Part shown: positions 30,608 to 42,165 of the stretch, piece by piece
How positions within the stretch are numbered: the stretch's first letter is position 1
How the letters are laid out: the number at the start of each line of letters is the position of its first letter
Assembly (NCBI GenBank): GCA_039105265.1
Contig: JAPFFF010000005.1
Location: 5,627,501-5,691,500 of the forward strand
Length of the DNA stretch: 64,000 nucleotides
Source: Tritrichomonas musculus
Lineage: Eukaryota; Parabasalia; Tritrichomonadida; Tritrichomonadidae
Reading direction: 5' to 3'
Notes under the pieces: generated by a model
What the model was told of the DNA's origin: nothing
The model's database searches: none
What the model saw: the letters and a program-made list of their open reading frames with translations, nothing else
Translations under genes and position numbers: made by a program

Positions 30608-30790
30608 GCAACCAAAATTGAACTCAAAGAAAGTGAATTTGAAAGGTTTAAAATATCTTTTGCTAAAATTGGAATGATTTTAACTGTATGTGTAATGCTT
30701 GCTATAGTATCTAAAGATTTATTCAAATTCTTTTTTGAAGCTGAATTTGAAGCTATGTGTGTTGATGTAAATATTGTAATAATAATTTAA
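30608..30790 (+). other. Possible gene fragment with membrane segment
   Basis: An open frame of 60 codons lacking a clear start. It reads charged helix (KIELKESEFERFKISFAKIG), a hydrophobic stretch (MILTVCVMLAIV), then SKDLFKFFFEAEFEAMCVDV. It looks like the tail of a membrane protein but I do not recognise it. The flanks 30,474-31,716 are otherwise featureless A/T-rich sequence. Confidence 0.25.
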
Positions 30791-31716
30791 AACCTCTCAA
30801 AAAGTTCGATATATCATTTCAATTTTCAAGTTGTAACAATCAATTTTGTATTATTTTCAAGTGAGATTTGCATATAATTATATGCAAATTGGTATTTGTG
30901 AATTGTATATATATAGAACAAATCATTTATCTTGTTGAGAAACGTCAAAAATATTTTCTTTGTTTTAAGGCAAAGTTTTTTAATATAATAATCAAAAATA
31001 TCATACAATTAATATTCTATGCAATTGATTATGCATTTTCATTTAAATAATCATAAATAAAATCATGCAATATTAAGTTTTGAATATGAAAAAAGTCTTT
31101 GTTTATTGTCATAATTTCTTCCCTTTTTATCTGAAAAATATAAAAGGTAATGAAAAAGTATTAATGGTATATATAAAGGTATTATTAATGTTAATTTATA
31201 TATGTAATAAATATAAATTATCAGTTGCTACATTTTGAGATATTTGATGATTTGTCATATCATTAAAAGTAGCTCTGTATTTTATATTTAAAGTGTTTCA
31301 ACATCAAAGTTGGCATTTGTGGTAATTCACACTTAAGGGAATATATTTATAGCACCAAAAAACTGTAAAAAGGAGCAAGTAAGCAAATAAAAATAGGATT
31401 ATATTTGTATAAAGAATACTCGTTCAAATTGATTATATAAATTGTCAAAAAGTTACACTGTGGCCATATTATAGCACAAAAAGTTTGTACATGATGGTTA
31501 TTTTTCGTTATGTTTGAAATTATTATTGAAATAAAAAAAAAAAGAAAAAAAAAAGAAAAAAATAATTTTAATAGCTTTTAGCGGATAAAATAATATTTTC
31601 CGGGTTTTTTTGATTTTATGATAAATTAAGATATTCTTCTTTCAAAATATGACTTTTTGAGTACTATTATTGAAAATTTCTGAATAAAATTTTAATAATT
31701 TGATAAGATTAAAACA

Positions 31717-32370
31717 ATGTTATGTGATTTTTATTATAAAATGAAACAAAGCAACCAAAACATTTTGATATTCGTAAAAGATAATAGACTTAACCAGATC
31801 CCAATAACGAATCAAACCATGAATATCCATAACAAAACCAACACCAAAATCAGAGAACTTGGTGACAAATATTACGAAACCAAAAAGATATTCGACAGGC
31901 TCAAAATCCAACGTGACAATCTATTTGTGCTAGGCAAATACCTCGAGGAAGAGTATAAGGATAAAAAAGATGGACTTAAACTTCAGAGCCAAATGAAAAG
32001 AAGCAAAGACGCGTTAATATGTTGGTTCTCTGAATTCTTTTACGATGAGATGTTCGATCCAAAGTCTAAAATTTTACAAAGGCTAATTGCAATTCAAAAT
32101 ACAATATTTCCAAAAAAAGTTGAAATTTTAACTAAAAAATCAAAAAAATCCCATTCTAAAAATATGCAAATTGAAATAGAATCGCCAAAAAAAGAAAATA
32201 TGATACCTAATAGTACTAATATTATATCAATTGAAGAAAATGATATTTCTACATCAAATGAATTGAAATTCAACCAAGAAATAGACACATTTGATTATTC
32301 GAATGATAAAAATGAGCAAATATCAAATACTCAAAATAATTTCACATTTGATGATCTTTTATCATTATAA
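31717..32370 (+). CDS. Hypothetical protein with helical core and acidic tail
   Basis: 217 residues from ATG 31,717; a second ATG at 31,741 (MKQSNQN) is equally possible. The central region about 45-125 is helical and charged (IRELGDKYYETKKIFDRLKI, LKLQSQMKRSKDALICWFSE), then a Lys/Ser-rich linker and an acidic, Asn/Ser-rich tail ending NFTFDDLLSL. The final FTFDDLLSL looks like a short acidic-hydrophobic docking or activation motif. No membrane segment or known domain is recognised. Codon usage and base composition resemble the neighbouring housekeeping genes rather than the desert around it, which supports a real gene. Confidence 0.55.
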   Translation: MLCDFYYKMKQSNQNILIFVKDNRLNQIPITNQTMNIHNKTNTKIRELGDKYYETKKIFDRLKIQRDNLFVLGKYLEEEYKDKKDGLKLQSQMKRSKDALICWFSEFFYDEMFDPKSKILQRLIAIQNTIFPKKVEILTKKSKKSHSKNMQIEIESPKKENMIPNSTNIISIEENDISTSNELKFNQEIDTFDYSNDKNEQISNTQNNFTFDDLLSL

Positions 32371-33200
32371 TAATAATCAATAAAAACTTTGATAAAGCCT
32401 AAATTTATAATGTTTATTGTCCATATATAGTTTCATATAGCTTTTTTTCCACATTTTTTTTGTTAAAAAAAATTTTTTTTTTTATGTTTTTTAGAATTAT
32501 TTCAAAGAAATTACCAACCGCCTATTCAAAAAATAAAACTTTATCATTCAATATATATCAATTGATAATATATAGTTTTTCATAATTAAACGATCACATG
32601 TTTAGACAAATTCTTCTGAAAAAGATTCGGTTTACATAAATAAATTATTTATCGCAAATCAAAATGAAGAAATTATAATTCTTTGATGAAAATAATGAAG
32701 AAATAGTCGTGAAGAGATATTTATTCGAAAAGAACTTTTGAATAAATAAATACTATAAAAAGATAATTGAAATGTTTTTGGCCATATAATTTATTCAATT
32801 GATGTTAAGGCCAAACATTTATATCAAATTTTGATCTCAAGCTATTGATTTAAGTGTAAAGTTGGCTTTCGAACTTTTTCAATTAATAAACTATTCAAAA
32901 TTTAGAGGGAAAAAACTTAATTATTTACATTTTTTCTTTTTAATAAAACTTTCGTTATAATGATTATTGAGATGAAATTACTATTGGCCATTTTAATCAA
33001 TTCAAAATATAAAGAAATTCAGAGTATTTTTGGCAAAATGTGTAGAATACGATTCCAATCATGTTAAAAAGGCTTATAATCATATAAGATTAGTATATGT
33101 AATAAATTTTAGTGATCAAATTAGAAAACTGTCATTTTTCATATAAAAAACCACTTTTTCTGAACTATAAAAACGTAAAACTTAAACCGAAGCAATCAAT
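32371..33200. other. Intergenic region upstream of the BspA-like gene
   Basis: AT-rich; no gene or repeat that I can support. It ends in the initiator of the next gene. Confidence 0.5.
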
Positions 33201-33210
33201 TCACTCTTTA
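33201..33210 (+). promoter_or_regulatory. Initiator (Inr) of the BspA-like gene
   Basis: TCACTCTTTA, with its A(+1) ten bases before the ATG at 33,213, is a good match to the trichomonad initiator TCA(+1)YTHYT. Confidence 0.7.
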
Positions 33211-33212
33211 GA

Positions 33213-36200
33213 ATGATTGCGTTATTAATTGTTTCATTGCTTGCATTTGACCCTAATTACGATTATGGCTCATTTGATTGGAATGAGAACAACGCCCATG
33301 ATATGGCATCAGCCGAAGCTTGTAAAGAATTACAGACTCCACCAGAAGGAGGAATCATAGCAACAGACCATAAATATTGTAAATGCTCAGACGAATATGG
33401 TACTAAAAATAAAATCACAGTTGCTAGTACAACTATTGGTCAATATGCTTTTTACAAATGTGAAGCTATTTCAACTGTTACTTTGCCAGATAAAATCAGT
33501 AGCATTGGTGTTGGTGCTTTTGCATACTGTCCCAATTTAGTAGAAGTGATTAACTTCCCTGACACACTGAACACAATTGGTGATGGAGCTTTCTATTATT
33601 CTAACATTAATACAATCCCTGCTAATTTTCCAAAAAATCTCAATTCTATAGGTTATGTTGCTTTTGCTCGTTGTTCAAAGTTAACACAAGTAATTGGCAT
33701 TTCACCTAGAACACCTCCAACTGGCTCTACAAATATATTGCAATTAACAATTAAAAATGCTGCCTTTTATTGCACTAATGTTAAATTACCTGCATCTCTT
33801 CCAGCTTTTGTTAGCATTGGCAATAGTGCCTTTGAAAGTTGTTACCAAGGCTCAACAGTAAGAACTGTAACTATTTTTGGAAGTTCAATTGGAGAATACG
33901 CTTTTTCATATTGTTCTAACTTAAACGTTGTTATTGGAGATGGCAGTCAAATAACTTCTATAAGTGCACACGCTTTTGAGTACACTGCAACATCAAGTAC
34001 TCCTAATTTTCCATTAACTTTAAGAGTAATTAATGATTATGCATATTCCAACACTCCATTAGCTGGTAACATTGATTTCAAAGATGTTGCAACAATCGGT
34101 GGTTATGCATTTTATAATACCAAGATTGGAACAATCACTTTAGACTCAGTTACATCTATTGGCGAGCATGCCTTTGAATCATCTACTGTTAGTGGAAAAG
34201 TAACATTTTCAAAATATTTGTCTCAAATTGGAGATTCTGCATTTAAAGGAACAAATATCGGAGGACCAGTTGAGATTCCTAAGGGAACAATCAGTGAACA
34301 TGCCTTTGAAAATTGCAAAAACTTGGGATCTGTAACTTATGGATCAGAAGTAATTAGCAGATATGAATACACAATTTCAGGCAATGCATTTAAAAATTCA
34401 GTTATTGATAAATTAACAATCCGTAAAGCTACAATTGCCAAAGATTCATTTGCCAATTCTGAAATAAGTAGCGTTGAAATTACTGATTCAACTATACAAA
34501 CAGATGCTTTTGAAGATGCTAAAATAGCCACTTCATTAACCATTATTGATCCCTCTTATAGATCATTATCTAGTGGAGATACAATCGCAAGCAGAGCCTT
34601 CACAAATTGCGAGATCCAAAATGAAATCAACTTAACTGATGTTCGAGGCATTGCTGATGAAGCTTTTTATGGACTCAGCAGAAAATATTCACCAACTTTA
34701 ACTTTTCATCATGATGAAAGTTTTGAAACAAAAGAAGAAATGTATTCAATTGGAAGTTCAGCATTTCGAGATACATCAATTGTTTTGGTTAATCCATCAT
34801 TTGATAATACATATAAATCAATTGGAGAATATGCATTTGCGAATTGCATTGGCGTCACAGGAGATTTATATCTTAATGTAGGCGATATTAGTGATTATGC
34901 TTTTTATCATTGCAATCTAAACGGAAACTTAGAACTTGGCAAAGATACTGGAAATTTGCCAGTAACAGACGGATTTTGTCATCTTTTTAATGGATGTGAT
35001 TTTAAATCATTTAATATTAGTCAATATGAGCATGGTATTCCTGGAGGTTTATTTTCAGGAATGTCCAAATTAAGTGGTGATTTGGTAATAACAGATGACA
35101 TAACTTCAATTGGAAATGAGGCCTTTTTAGGATGCGATTTGACCAGCATTACTATTTCAGTTAATCCTAATGCTAAATTATCGATTGGTCCCAGAGCCTT
35201 TTATAATTGCAAAAATATGAGATGTGATAATTTAACCCTTTTACGTGATATTGATACAATTGATGAATATGCATTTTATAAATGCAATGGAATAACAGGT
35301 GTAACTTTTTCACCATTAACGACAACTATTGGTGCCTACTCATTTGCCCAAACAGGAATAAAGAGTTTAGTGCTTCCGAAATATTTGACAACATTAAATA
35401 AAGGTGCCTTTCAAGACTGCACTTCATTAGCTGGAAGTTTGGACATTCCAGCAACCTTAGAAACATTTGAAGATAATGCCTTCTATAATTGCCCATTCAC
35501 TGGTGGAAAATTAACAACAGATTATCACTTGTCATCAATTCCGAATTATGCATTTTACAGGTGTAAGTTTTCAGGTAATTTGAATCTTCCAAGAATAGCT
35601 TCAATTGGTGAGTATGCCTTTTATGAATGCTCGAATTTACAATCTGTAGAGTTTTATGAACCATATACAACAACAACCTCTAATTCATTCACAATTGGTG
35701 AAGGTGCTTTCCAAGGTTGCACTGGATTAACTGGATCATTACCAATTGTATATTGTAGTTCAATTGGTAAGAATGCTTTTTATGGATGCGGAAAGTTGAC
35801 AGGAGGTTTAGATTTTTATGATTCAAAAACAGACTCTTTAACACAGATTCCAGCTTATGCTTTTTACAATTGTTCTGGCTTGAATGGTGAACTTAAATTC
35901 CCAAGTACACTTAACTCTATCGAACCGTATGCATTTTCTGGATGCAATCAATTAAAAGGATCTTTAATATTCCCTCAACCACTTTCATATATTGGCAATC
36001 ATGCGTTTGAAGGCTGTTCTGAATTAGATGGATCAATTGAATTTCTTCCAGATGGCTCGGATGAACCAGAAATTTCTGAAATTGGCAGTTATGCATTCCG
36101 TGGTTGTACCAAAATCAAAGCCACCTTTAACACATTAACAAAACTTCAAAAAATCGGTGATCATGCATTCGCTGGATGCACTGGTTTATCAGGACCAATT

Positions 36201-36743
36201 GGATTTACTTCTACTTTAGATAGAATTGGTGAATATGCATTTGAAGGTTGTTCTGGTTTATCTAATACATTGTCTTTCAAGGTCGGTGGAGCAACAGCTG
36301 ATTTACTCTATATTGAAAGAGGAGCATTCAAAGATTGCACAGGTTTTAAAGATGGTGTTTTGACATTTGATATTCTTGAAACTGAAAGAAATAATCTTCC
36401 TTATTATAGATTCAGGCAATTCTTGAAAATTGGTTATGACGCTTTCGAAAACACTAAATTTAAGAATATTTATTATAATGGACGTTTTGAACCAGATTGT
36501 GACTGTGGCATTGGAATACCTGGAAGAAAACCTGTTCATACATCAAGCCATTATGCAAATAAAACATTTTGTGGAAATCCTTTGCATAAAAGCAAATTAA
36601 GTGGTGGTGCAATTGCTGGAATTGTTATTGCTGTTGTAGTTGTTGTTGCTATTATTGTTGCTGTGGTTGTTTATTTTATTCTAAAAAACAAAAAGAATAA
36701 AGATAGAAGTGAGGCAGAGGTCGAAATGAATCAAGATCCATAA
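33213..36743 (+). CDS. BspA-like surface protein, LRR_5 (TpLRR) repeats
   Basis: 1,176 residues. A short hydrophobic N-terminus (MIALLIVSLLAF) may be a signal peptide. From about residue 70 to 1,090 it consists of some forty LRR_5 units of the form IG-x-x-AFxxCxxLxGxLxxP, for example IGEYAFYECSNLQSVEFYEP and IGNHAFEGCSELDGSIEFLP. A juxtamembrane Cys-containing segment follows (CDCGIGIPGRKP), then one membrane helix (AIAGIVIAVVVVVAIIVAVV, about 1,133-1,157) and a 19-residue basic-then-acidic cytoplasmic tail. BspA-like proteins form very large families in trichomonads and are thought to mediate adhesion to host cells, mucus or bacteria. The open frame, signal and tail all look intact. Isolated from other genes by long AT-rich flanks. 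Confidence 0.92.
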   Translation: MIALLIVSLLAFDPNYDYGSFDWNENNAHDMASAEACKELQTPPEGGIIATDHKYCKCSDEYGTKNKITVASTTIGQYAFYKCEAISTVTLPDKISSIGVGAFAYCPNLVEVINFPDTLNTIGDGAFYYSNINTIPANFPKNLNSIGYVAFARCSKLTQVIGISPRTPPTGSTNILQLTIKNAAFYCTNVKLPASLPAFVSIGNSAFESCYQGSTVRTVTIFGSSIGEYAFSYCSNLNVVIGDGSQITSISAHAFEYTATSSTPNFPLTLRVINDYAYSNTPLAGNIDFKDVATIGGYAFYNTKIGTITLDSVTSIGEHAFESSTVSGKVTFSKYLSQIGDSAFKGTNIGGPVEIPKGTISEHAFENCKNLGSVTYGSEVISRYEYTISGNAFKNSVIDKLTIRKATIAKDSFANSEISSVEITDSTIQTDAFEDAKIATSLTIIDPSYRSLSSGDTIASRAFTNCEIQNEINLTDVRGIADEAFYGLSRKYSPTLTFHHDESFETKEEMYSIGSSAFRDTSIVLVNPSFDNTYKSIGEYAFANCIGVTGDLYLNVGDISDYAFYHCNLNGNLELGKDTGNLPVTDGFCHLFNGCDFKSFNISQYEHGIPGGLFSGMSKLSGDLVITDDITSIGNEAFLGCDLTSITISVNPNAKLSIGPRAFYNCKNMRCDNLTLLRDIDTIDEYAFYKCNGITGVTFSPLTTTIGAYSFAQTGIKSLVLPKYLTTLNKGAFQDCTSLAGSLDIPATLETFEDNAFYNCPFTGGKLTTDYHLSSIPNYAFYRCKFSGNLNLPRIASIGEYAFYECSNLQSVEFYEPYTTTTSNSFTIGEGAFQGCTGLTGSLPIVYCSSIGKNAFYGCGKLTGGLDFYDSKTDSLTQIPAYAFYNCSGLNGELKFPSTLNSIEPYAFSGCNQLKGSLIFPQPLSYIGNHAFEGCSELDGSIEFLPDGSDEPEISEIGSYAFRGCTKIKATFNTLTKLQKIGDHAFAGCTGLSGPIGFTSTLDRIGEYAFEGCSGLSNTLSFKVGGATADLLYIERGAFKDCTGFKDGVLTFDILETERNNLPYYRFRQFLKIGYDAFENTKFKNIYYNGRFEPDCDCGIGIPGRKPVHTSSHYANKTFCGNPLHKSKLSGGAIAGIVIAVVVVVAIIVAVVVYFILKNKKNKDRSEAEVEMNQDP

Positions 36744-37552
36744 AAATTCAATTGAATAACGATTTTCAATAAAAAAAATTCTTAACTTTAAAATTTCCCG
36801 GAAAAAAAAAGCACTTTTTTATAAATTTCACTTTCTCCTTTATGAAGAATCAAACATTTTATTCAAAATAAGTATTCATAACCAAGAAGTATCAATCTTT
36901 TATTCTGCAATAGAAATTAGTATTGTGGAAAGTATATCAGATTGATATTAATATTACTTTTTCAAAATTCTTTTAAAAAAATAAAATTCTGTGAATAATA
37001 TATTTTATTTCGGCCTAATAATTGTGAATTGCCACCTATTTTGAGAAAATAAAGATTAAAGTGCAGAAAATATTTCAATATTCTTATATTAAAAAAAAAG
37101 CATGAGAGGATGATATATTTCTCATTTGAGCTAAGTGTAATGCCAGTTTTAATTACAAAAATATAAAATAGTTACTAAAAAGTTTATTTAAAATGGTATT
37201 TTTTCAAAAAGTTGTTATTCTAAAATTGAAGTCCCTCGAAAATGTGTTTATATGGTTTGCAAAAACAGTGGACCATTTTTCAATGTGTTTTTGTTGAATT
37301 TCTTTTATATAGTCAAACTTTTTATAATCATTATATCATATGATTATATTAATTGAAATAAATAGTAAATCCTTCTTTTCGAAATGTTTTATGTGCTCGC
37401 ATTCTTTCAAATGCAAAAGTTATTCTGTAAATAAGTTTTTTTCTGACAATAATTGTATAAAATTGTGGGAAAATGTCAACAAACTATGCACAATCATCAT
37501 TTATTCATCTAATTGTGGTGATCATAATGATTATAACAAATTAAATTTGTTT
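36744..37552. other. Intergenic region downstream of the BspA-like gene
   Basis: AT-rich; no supported gene. A 3' UTR presumably lies at the start. Confidence 0.5.
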
Positions 37553-37726
37553 TTAAGGTACAAATCTAGTACGTTTAATATTGAGAGGGTGCCCGTTTAT
37601 TATTTGTGAGAAGTTCCTTCCCAGAAAAAGTCGATGAATTCTGTTTAAACGCATGAAAATGTCAGATTCCACTTTTTGCCAAAATATAGGTCAATTTATT
37701 TAATTTCATATAATTTTATTTTTTCT

Positions 37727-37812
37727 TTTCAATAATCAAGCTATTTATCAAAGTTCTTTTCAATAATCAAGCTATTTGATATTAAAGTTCGATCAATAAT
37801 CAAGATTTTCAT
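37727..37812 (+). repeat. Tandem repeat, three units of about 34 bp
   Basis: Units sharing TCAATAATCAAG followed by CTATTTATCAAAGTTC, CTATTTGATATTAAAGTTCG and ATTTTCATATTAAAA. Confidence 0.75.
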
Positions 37813-38507
37813 ATTAAAATCTAATTTAATTAAATAGTCCGATATATCTCGTATTGATTCACAAAAATCCAAGAATTTCTTCGTTATTGCCATTTAAAAG
37901 GAATATTAACAGTAAAAGGTAATTTTTCTTTGCAATTATGTTTTTCAGATATATCAAATTGCATCAAAATAAAAGTTTTTTGGAAATTCATGGCTTCTTG
38001 AATAAAAATACTTTTATTGATAAAGCTTTTTTGAAAAATAGCTCAATTTTCAATCTATTTGCTTAAAAAGTATCATTTTTTAAATAATCAAAATATTTTA
38101 GCAATATGCATATCGGAATAGCAATTAGCATTTTTCTCTAGTATATAAAAGTTTGGAATAGAAAATGACTTATTATTCTGAAATATCAAAATATTATTTA
38201 CTGAGATATATAAAATGAAATATGTTTTACTCTAATAATAGTTATATTTAAGGGACTAGTTTCCAATATTTGTGTAAAGTTTTCAATTTTGAAATAACTC
38301 ATAGAATAAAACTTTGAAAGATAGCTTTTGGAAAAAGTTAAGGTCAATATCAATGATATTTGGCCTAAACGATCAACGATATTAAAAAAAAAATTTATGG
38401 AGAACGTAGGAAACTATGCCGTTTATAATTTTTATTAATGGAATGCTATTAAAAATCATTAAATATTGAATATTACACTTTTATTTTTTAAATAGTTATT
38501 TTAAAAT

Positions 38508-39639
38508 TACACCCCGAGCTTATTACATTTTCAAAAATAAAAATGTAATAAGAATTTTTTTTAAAAAAAAAAAGACGAGCTGCCAAACGAACTTATGACC
38601 TTAATTAAAAAAATTATAAATAAGAGTATCTTGTTTAATTACAAATATATATATAAATAAAAAAATTATTTAAATTTATAATCTTATACTTATCATATAT
38701 TTATAATTTTTGTTCGAAAAATCAAAGATTTTTTCCTTATTACAGTATTTCTCAAATCTTATTACATAAATTGAAAAAGCCCAAAATGTAAGAACATTAA
38801 TTTTTTGGTTTTTAAACGATTAAAAATAATATATTTATTATTTAGAATATTCAAACATTTATATATATCAAAATAAATATAAAACATTATATTAAACCAT
38901 TTTATGATAGGAATAAATGGACTTTTTTATTTCTTTAAAAATTGAAAGAAATTTATTATTATAAATATATAAATATTTTGGTTATTTATAGATATATAAG
39001 ATTTTTTTTATGAAATTAATAATAATATTGTATTATAATTATAGATATTATGATTATCTAAAGCAAAATGTTCGGTTGAATTAAAACGAAATTTGTCTTA
39101 TTTTGTATCTTGATATTAATAATAAATGTTTTTATATATAATCTTAAATATATAAGTATATTGTGCAATTTAATTGTCGTGAGGACAAAAAGATAATGCA
39201 ATATATCCAATATTTTTGTAAAAAATACTCTATAAAATACTCTGAAAATGTATTTAAAGTATTGAATCCTTAAAGCAAAGTACTCAAACCTTAAAGCAAA
39301 AAGTATTCAATTATTTGACAAATAAAATAATTTCAATACTCCTTAAAGCAGGAGTATTGAATTCTTATTACAAGAGACTATTGAAATTTCAGCCATATAA
39401 AACAAATTGAAAGGTCCTTATTACAGCTCGTTATTTTTGGAAAACGTTAAGTTTTTTTTATTAATTTTGTTAACCAAATTTTAATATATATATATAAATA
39501 TAAAGATAAACTTGTTAACCAAAAAACTAAAAAAAAAAACGTTTTTATTTTCATGAAATATGCTCTTTTTTGGCTTTTTGAATAAATGATATTTTGATGT
39601 AATAAGAGCCGTTTAAAATAGACTTTAGCTCGGGGTGTA
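38508..39639. mobile_element. 1.1-kb TIR element with 8-bp target duplication
   Basis: Arms TACACCCCGAGCT and AGCTCGGGGTGTA, flanked by TTTAAAAT on both sides (38,500-38,507 and 39,640-39,647). The interior is AT-rich with several CCTTAAAGCA repeats (39,270-39,350) and has no gene. hAT/P-type duplication length. Confidence 0.85.
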
Positions 39640-40352
39640 TTTAAAATAATATTTTAATAATTTAAATCTGTTAAATTTATTAATATTATTTTTCGCGAGA
39701 AATTTATATTCTTTTTTACAAAAATTGAGAACTTTACACGATTTTCTCTCAAATTTAAACACTTTGTTTCTCTTTGATTTTATAACAGATTTTTGAATAT
39801 TTTGTCAAGCCATTATTATATGCAGTATTTTATAAGATATCATATTTTCATTAAATTCTGTGCGCTACATTTTTTGAAATGAAAAATTAATCCGATATTT
39901 CAACGATTTTATTGAAATAATCGATTTTTAACTGACAATTTTTATAATTATAAAATTATTTGATATTATTTCCATGAATTACTTTAATTGCCGAAATTTT
40001 CACATTCATTAAATAATGCAATGCAATCTTCAAAAGTCCATAACCCATGAATACATAGTATGTGTTGCATAATTAAAATAAATACACAATATTTTTAAGA
40101 TAAAAATATTAATATATTTCATTAATTTCCAACTTTTTACGAAAAAATACTAATAGGTTAAATATTTACTTATTACGATCAATATTTGAATTCAAAAATA
40201 GTTTTTTTATTTATATATATCTTATCTTCCAGCGCATAAATCACAATATAATTAATAATTTAAATTTAATATCTATTAATAAATATTTAAATTGATTTAT
40301 AAATATTTTTGTTATGAATTTCATAGTTACCTACGTTCTTTTTATGGAAAAT

Positions 40353-41008
40353 TAGACCTTTCGACCGTGTGCCGTTTTTATGGTGTTCCGTTGTCAAACC
40401 GTAGTTTACACAGAACGGTTTAAAAGAAAAAAAAGCAATTACCGTATTTATTTGGTTGGATTTTTTTAAAAAAAATATGAAATATGAAATTCGAACTTTG
40501 TACCCTATATTAAATAACAATTGAACTATAAAAAACGCAAATGTAAAAATTAAATTTATATATATAAAGTTAAGAAGAGATTCTTCAACTTTCGGGTATT
40601 TTTTACTTCTTCTGTTGAATCTATTTCAAAAATACAAAAATTCAGCATAAAATAAATAATACCGCTAATTAAGAGCCGTTTCTAGAAGACTTAACAAAAT
40701 ATATTTTTCATCTAAAAAAAAAAAAAAGCTAATGTGATAATCGAACATTAAAACTTATTCGATTAAAAATGAATATAACTAATTCTATTACGATAGATTT
40801 TTTTTTTCAAAAAAAAATTTAGTTATATTTAAATGTTAACAAAAAGTTTAATAAGACTGAATATATTGATAACCATTTAATCAAACAAAAAGTTTTGCCG
40901 TGCGGATAATTCCGTTTTTTGTCTTCAGTGTACCGTTTTACTTTTTTTCAAATAAACTATTCAAAAAACGGTGAAGTTACCGTAATTTATATAACCGCCG
41001 AAGGTCTA
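40353..41008. mobile_element. 656-bp TIR element with 8-bp target duplication
   Basis: Ends TAGACCTTTCGACCGT and, inward from the right, TAGACCTTCGGCGGTT, flanked by the non-repetitive octamer TGGAAAAT (40,345-40,352 and 41,009-41,016). The interior has repeated CCGTTTT/AACGGT motifs near both ends, like subterminal transposase-binding sites. No coding capacity. Confidence 0.88.
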
Positions 41009-41850
41009 TGGAAAATTTTTCAAATATCTGTTTTTTTATTAAAAAAATAATATAAGTGAATAATAATAATAATAATAAAATATATTTAATTATTACAATT
41101 AAATAAACCTAATTTTTAATTAAAATAATGATTTCTTTTGATACTTTTTTGAATTTGATAAAAAAAACAAAATTTTATGCAAAAATAAATATGCGATTTA
41201 TTAGTATATTTATACCTGATTCTATATTTATCAAAATATTTGAAAAATAAAAAAATATTATTATATATGAATTTCACTTTTTTCAAAAAAAACATGAAAC
41301 TAATTCATATATATCTGCGATTAATGCAATATTTATTAATATAAAGCAATAAATTGTTTTATTTTTAGCTCAAAAGTCTTTTTTCAATAAATTTTTTTTT
41401 GAAAGAACTCATTGAATCTTTTTATTCAATTTTGAAACCAGTCCCTTAACTTGTGAATTAGAAAATTAAACTGATTTACTTTTTAAAGATCGATACAGCA
41501 TCATAACGAGATAATTATTAATAATTGTATATGAAAAAAGTGTTGCATCAGGGAAAAAATATATTAATCATAAAACCATATACATTGTAATTTATTTTTT
41601 ATGCATTTGATATTATTCCAGTTGATATTACTATATATTTTACAAATATTGATCAACTCGATGTCATTTTAGTTGGTTATTTATGATTTTATGACTTGAC
41701 TAGGAAGGATATTTAATTTTAATTTGGAAAATCTTCTAGATCTCTACAATTTGTAACTTTTTAATGCTATTTGTTTTTGAAAGATTCTTCTCATAAAAAA
41801 TTTTGTGAAGAAATTTTGCGGTTTCTAAACGTACTAGATTTGTACCTTAA

Positions 41851-42165
41851 GGTATTTTTTTCATTTTAAGTATTTAATTCACAATTTGGTTCCCATACTT
41901 TTTTTAACAAATCGTTTTAATTTACATTTGCTATGATATTGATTTATTAACATCATAAACCATGACATTATTTCGATTTTAAAATTGAATGAAAAACGAT
42001 CATTTTTATGAATTTGTAAGGCTAATTTTTAGATTCTATGAGATCTCAGAAACGTCCCCCTTAATAACAATCATTTGTTAAATTTATATCATCAAATTGT
42101 CACTTTTCTATAAATTTTTTTGATGTTCGAAACTGATAAATTTAAAATTGTTCTTTCTGTTGTAA
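41851..42165. other. Intergenic region before the RRM gene
   Basis: AT-rich; no feature recognised. Confidence 0.5.

Larger units (their letters stand above)
38248..41449. mobile_element. 3.2-kb TTAA-flanked TIR element, second shell of the nest
   Basis: The left end TTAA/GGGACTAGTTTCC (38,248) and the right end reading TTAA/GGGACTGGTTTCA inward from 41,449 differ at one position over the first 16 bases, then keep partial similarity. It contains the elements at 38,508-39,639 and 40,353-41,008. No transposase frame. Confidence 0.75.
37553..41850. mobile_element. 4.3-kb TTAA-flanked TIR element, outer shell of a nest
   Basis: TTAA plus a perfect inverted arm starting GGTACAAATCTAGTACGTTT at both ends (37,553 and 41,850 inward; 25 bp perfect including TTAA). 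It contains no gene that I can support. A second TTAA element (38,248-41,449) lies inside, and two 8-bp-duplication elements lie inside that. The TTAA targets point to piggyBac- or Kolobok-like mobilisation. Confidence 0.85.

Noticed and set aside
37340-37609. 89-residue frame with several Cys residues
   Set aside because: It crosses the TTAA boundary at 37,553, so it cannot be a conserved gene; no recognisable domain.
40287-40520. 77-residue minus-strand frame
   Set aside because: It crosses the edge of the 656-bp TIR element and its 8-bp duplication.
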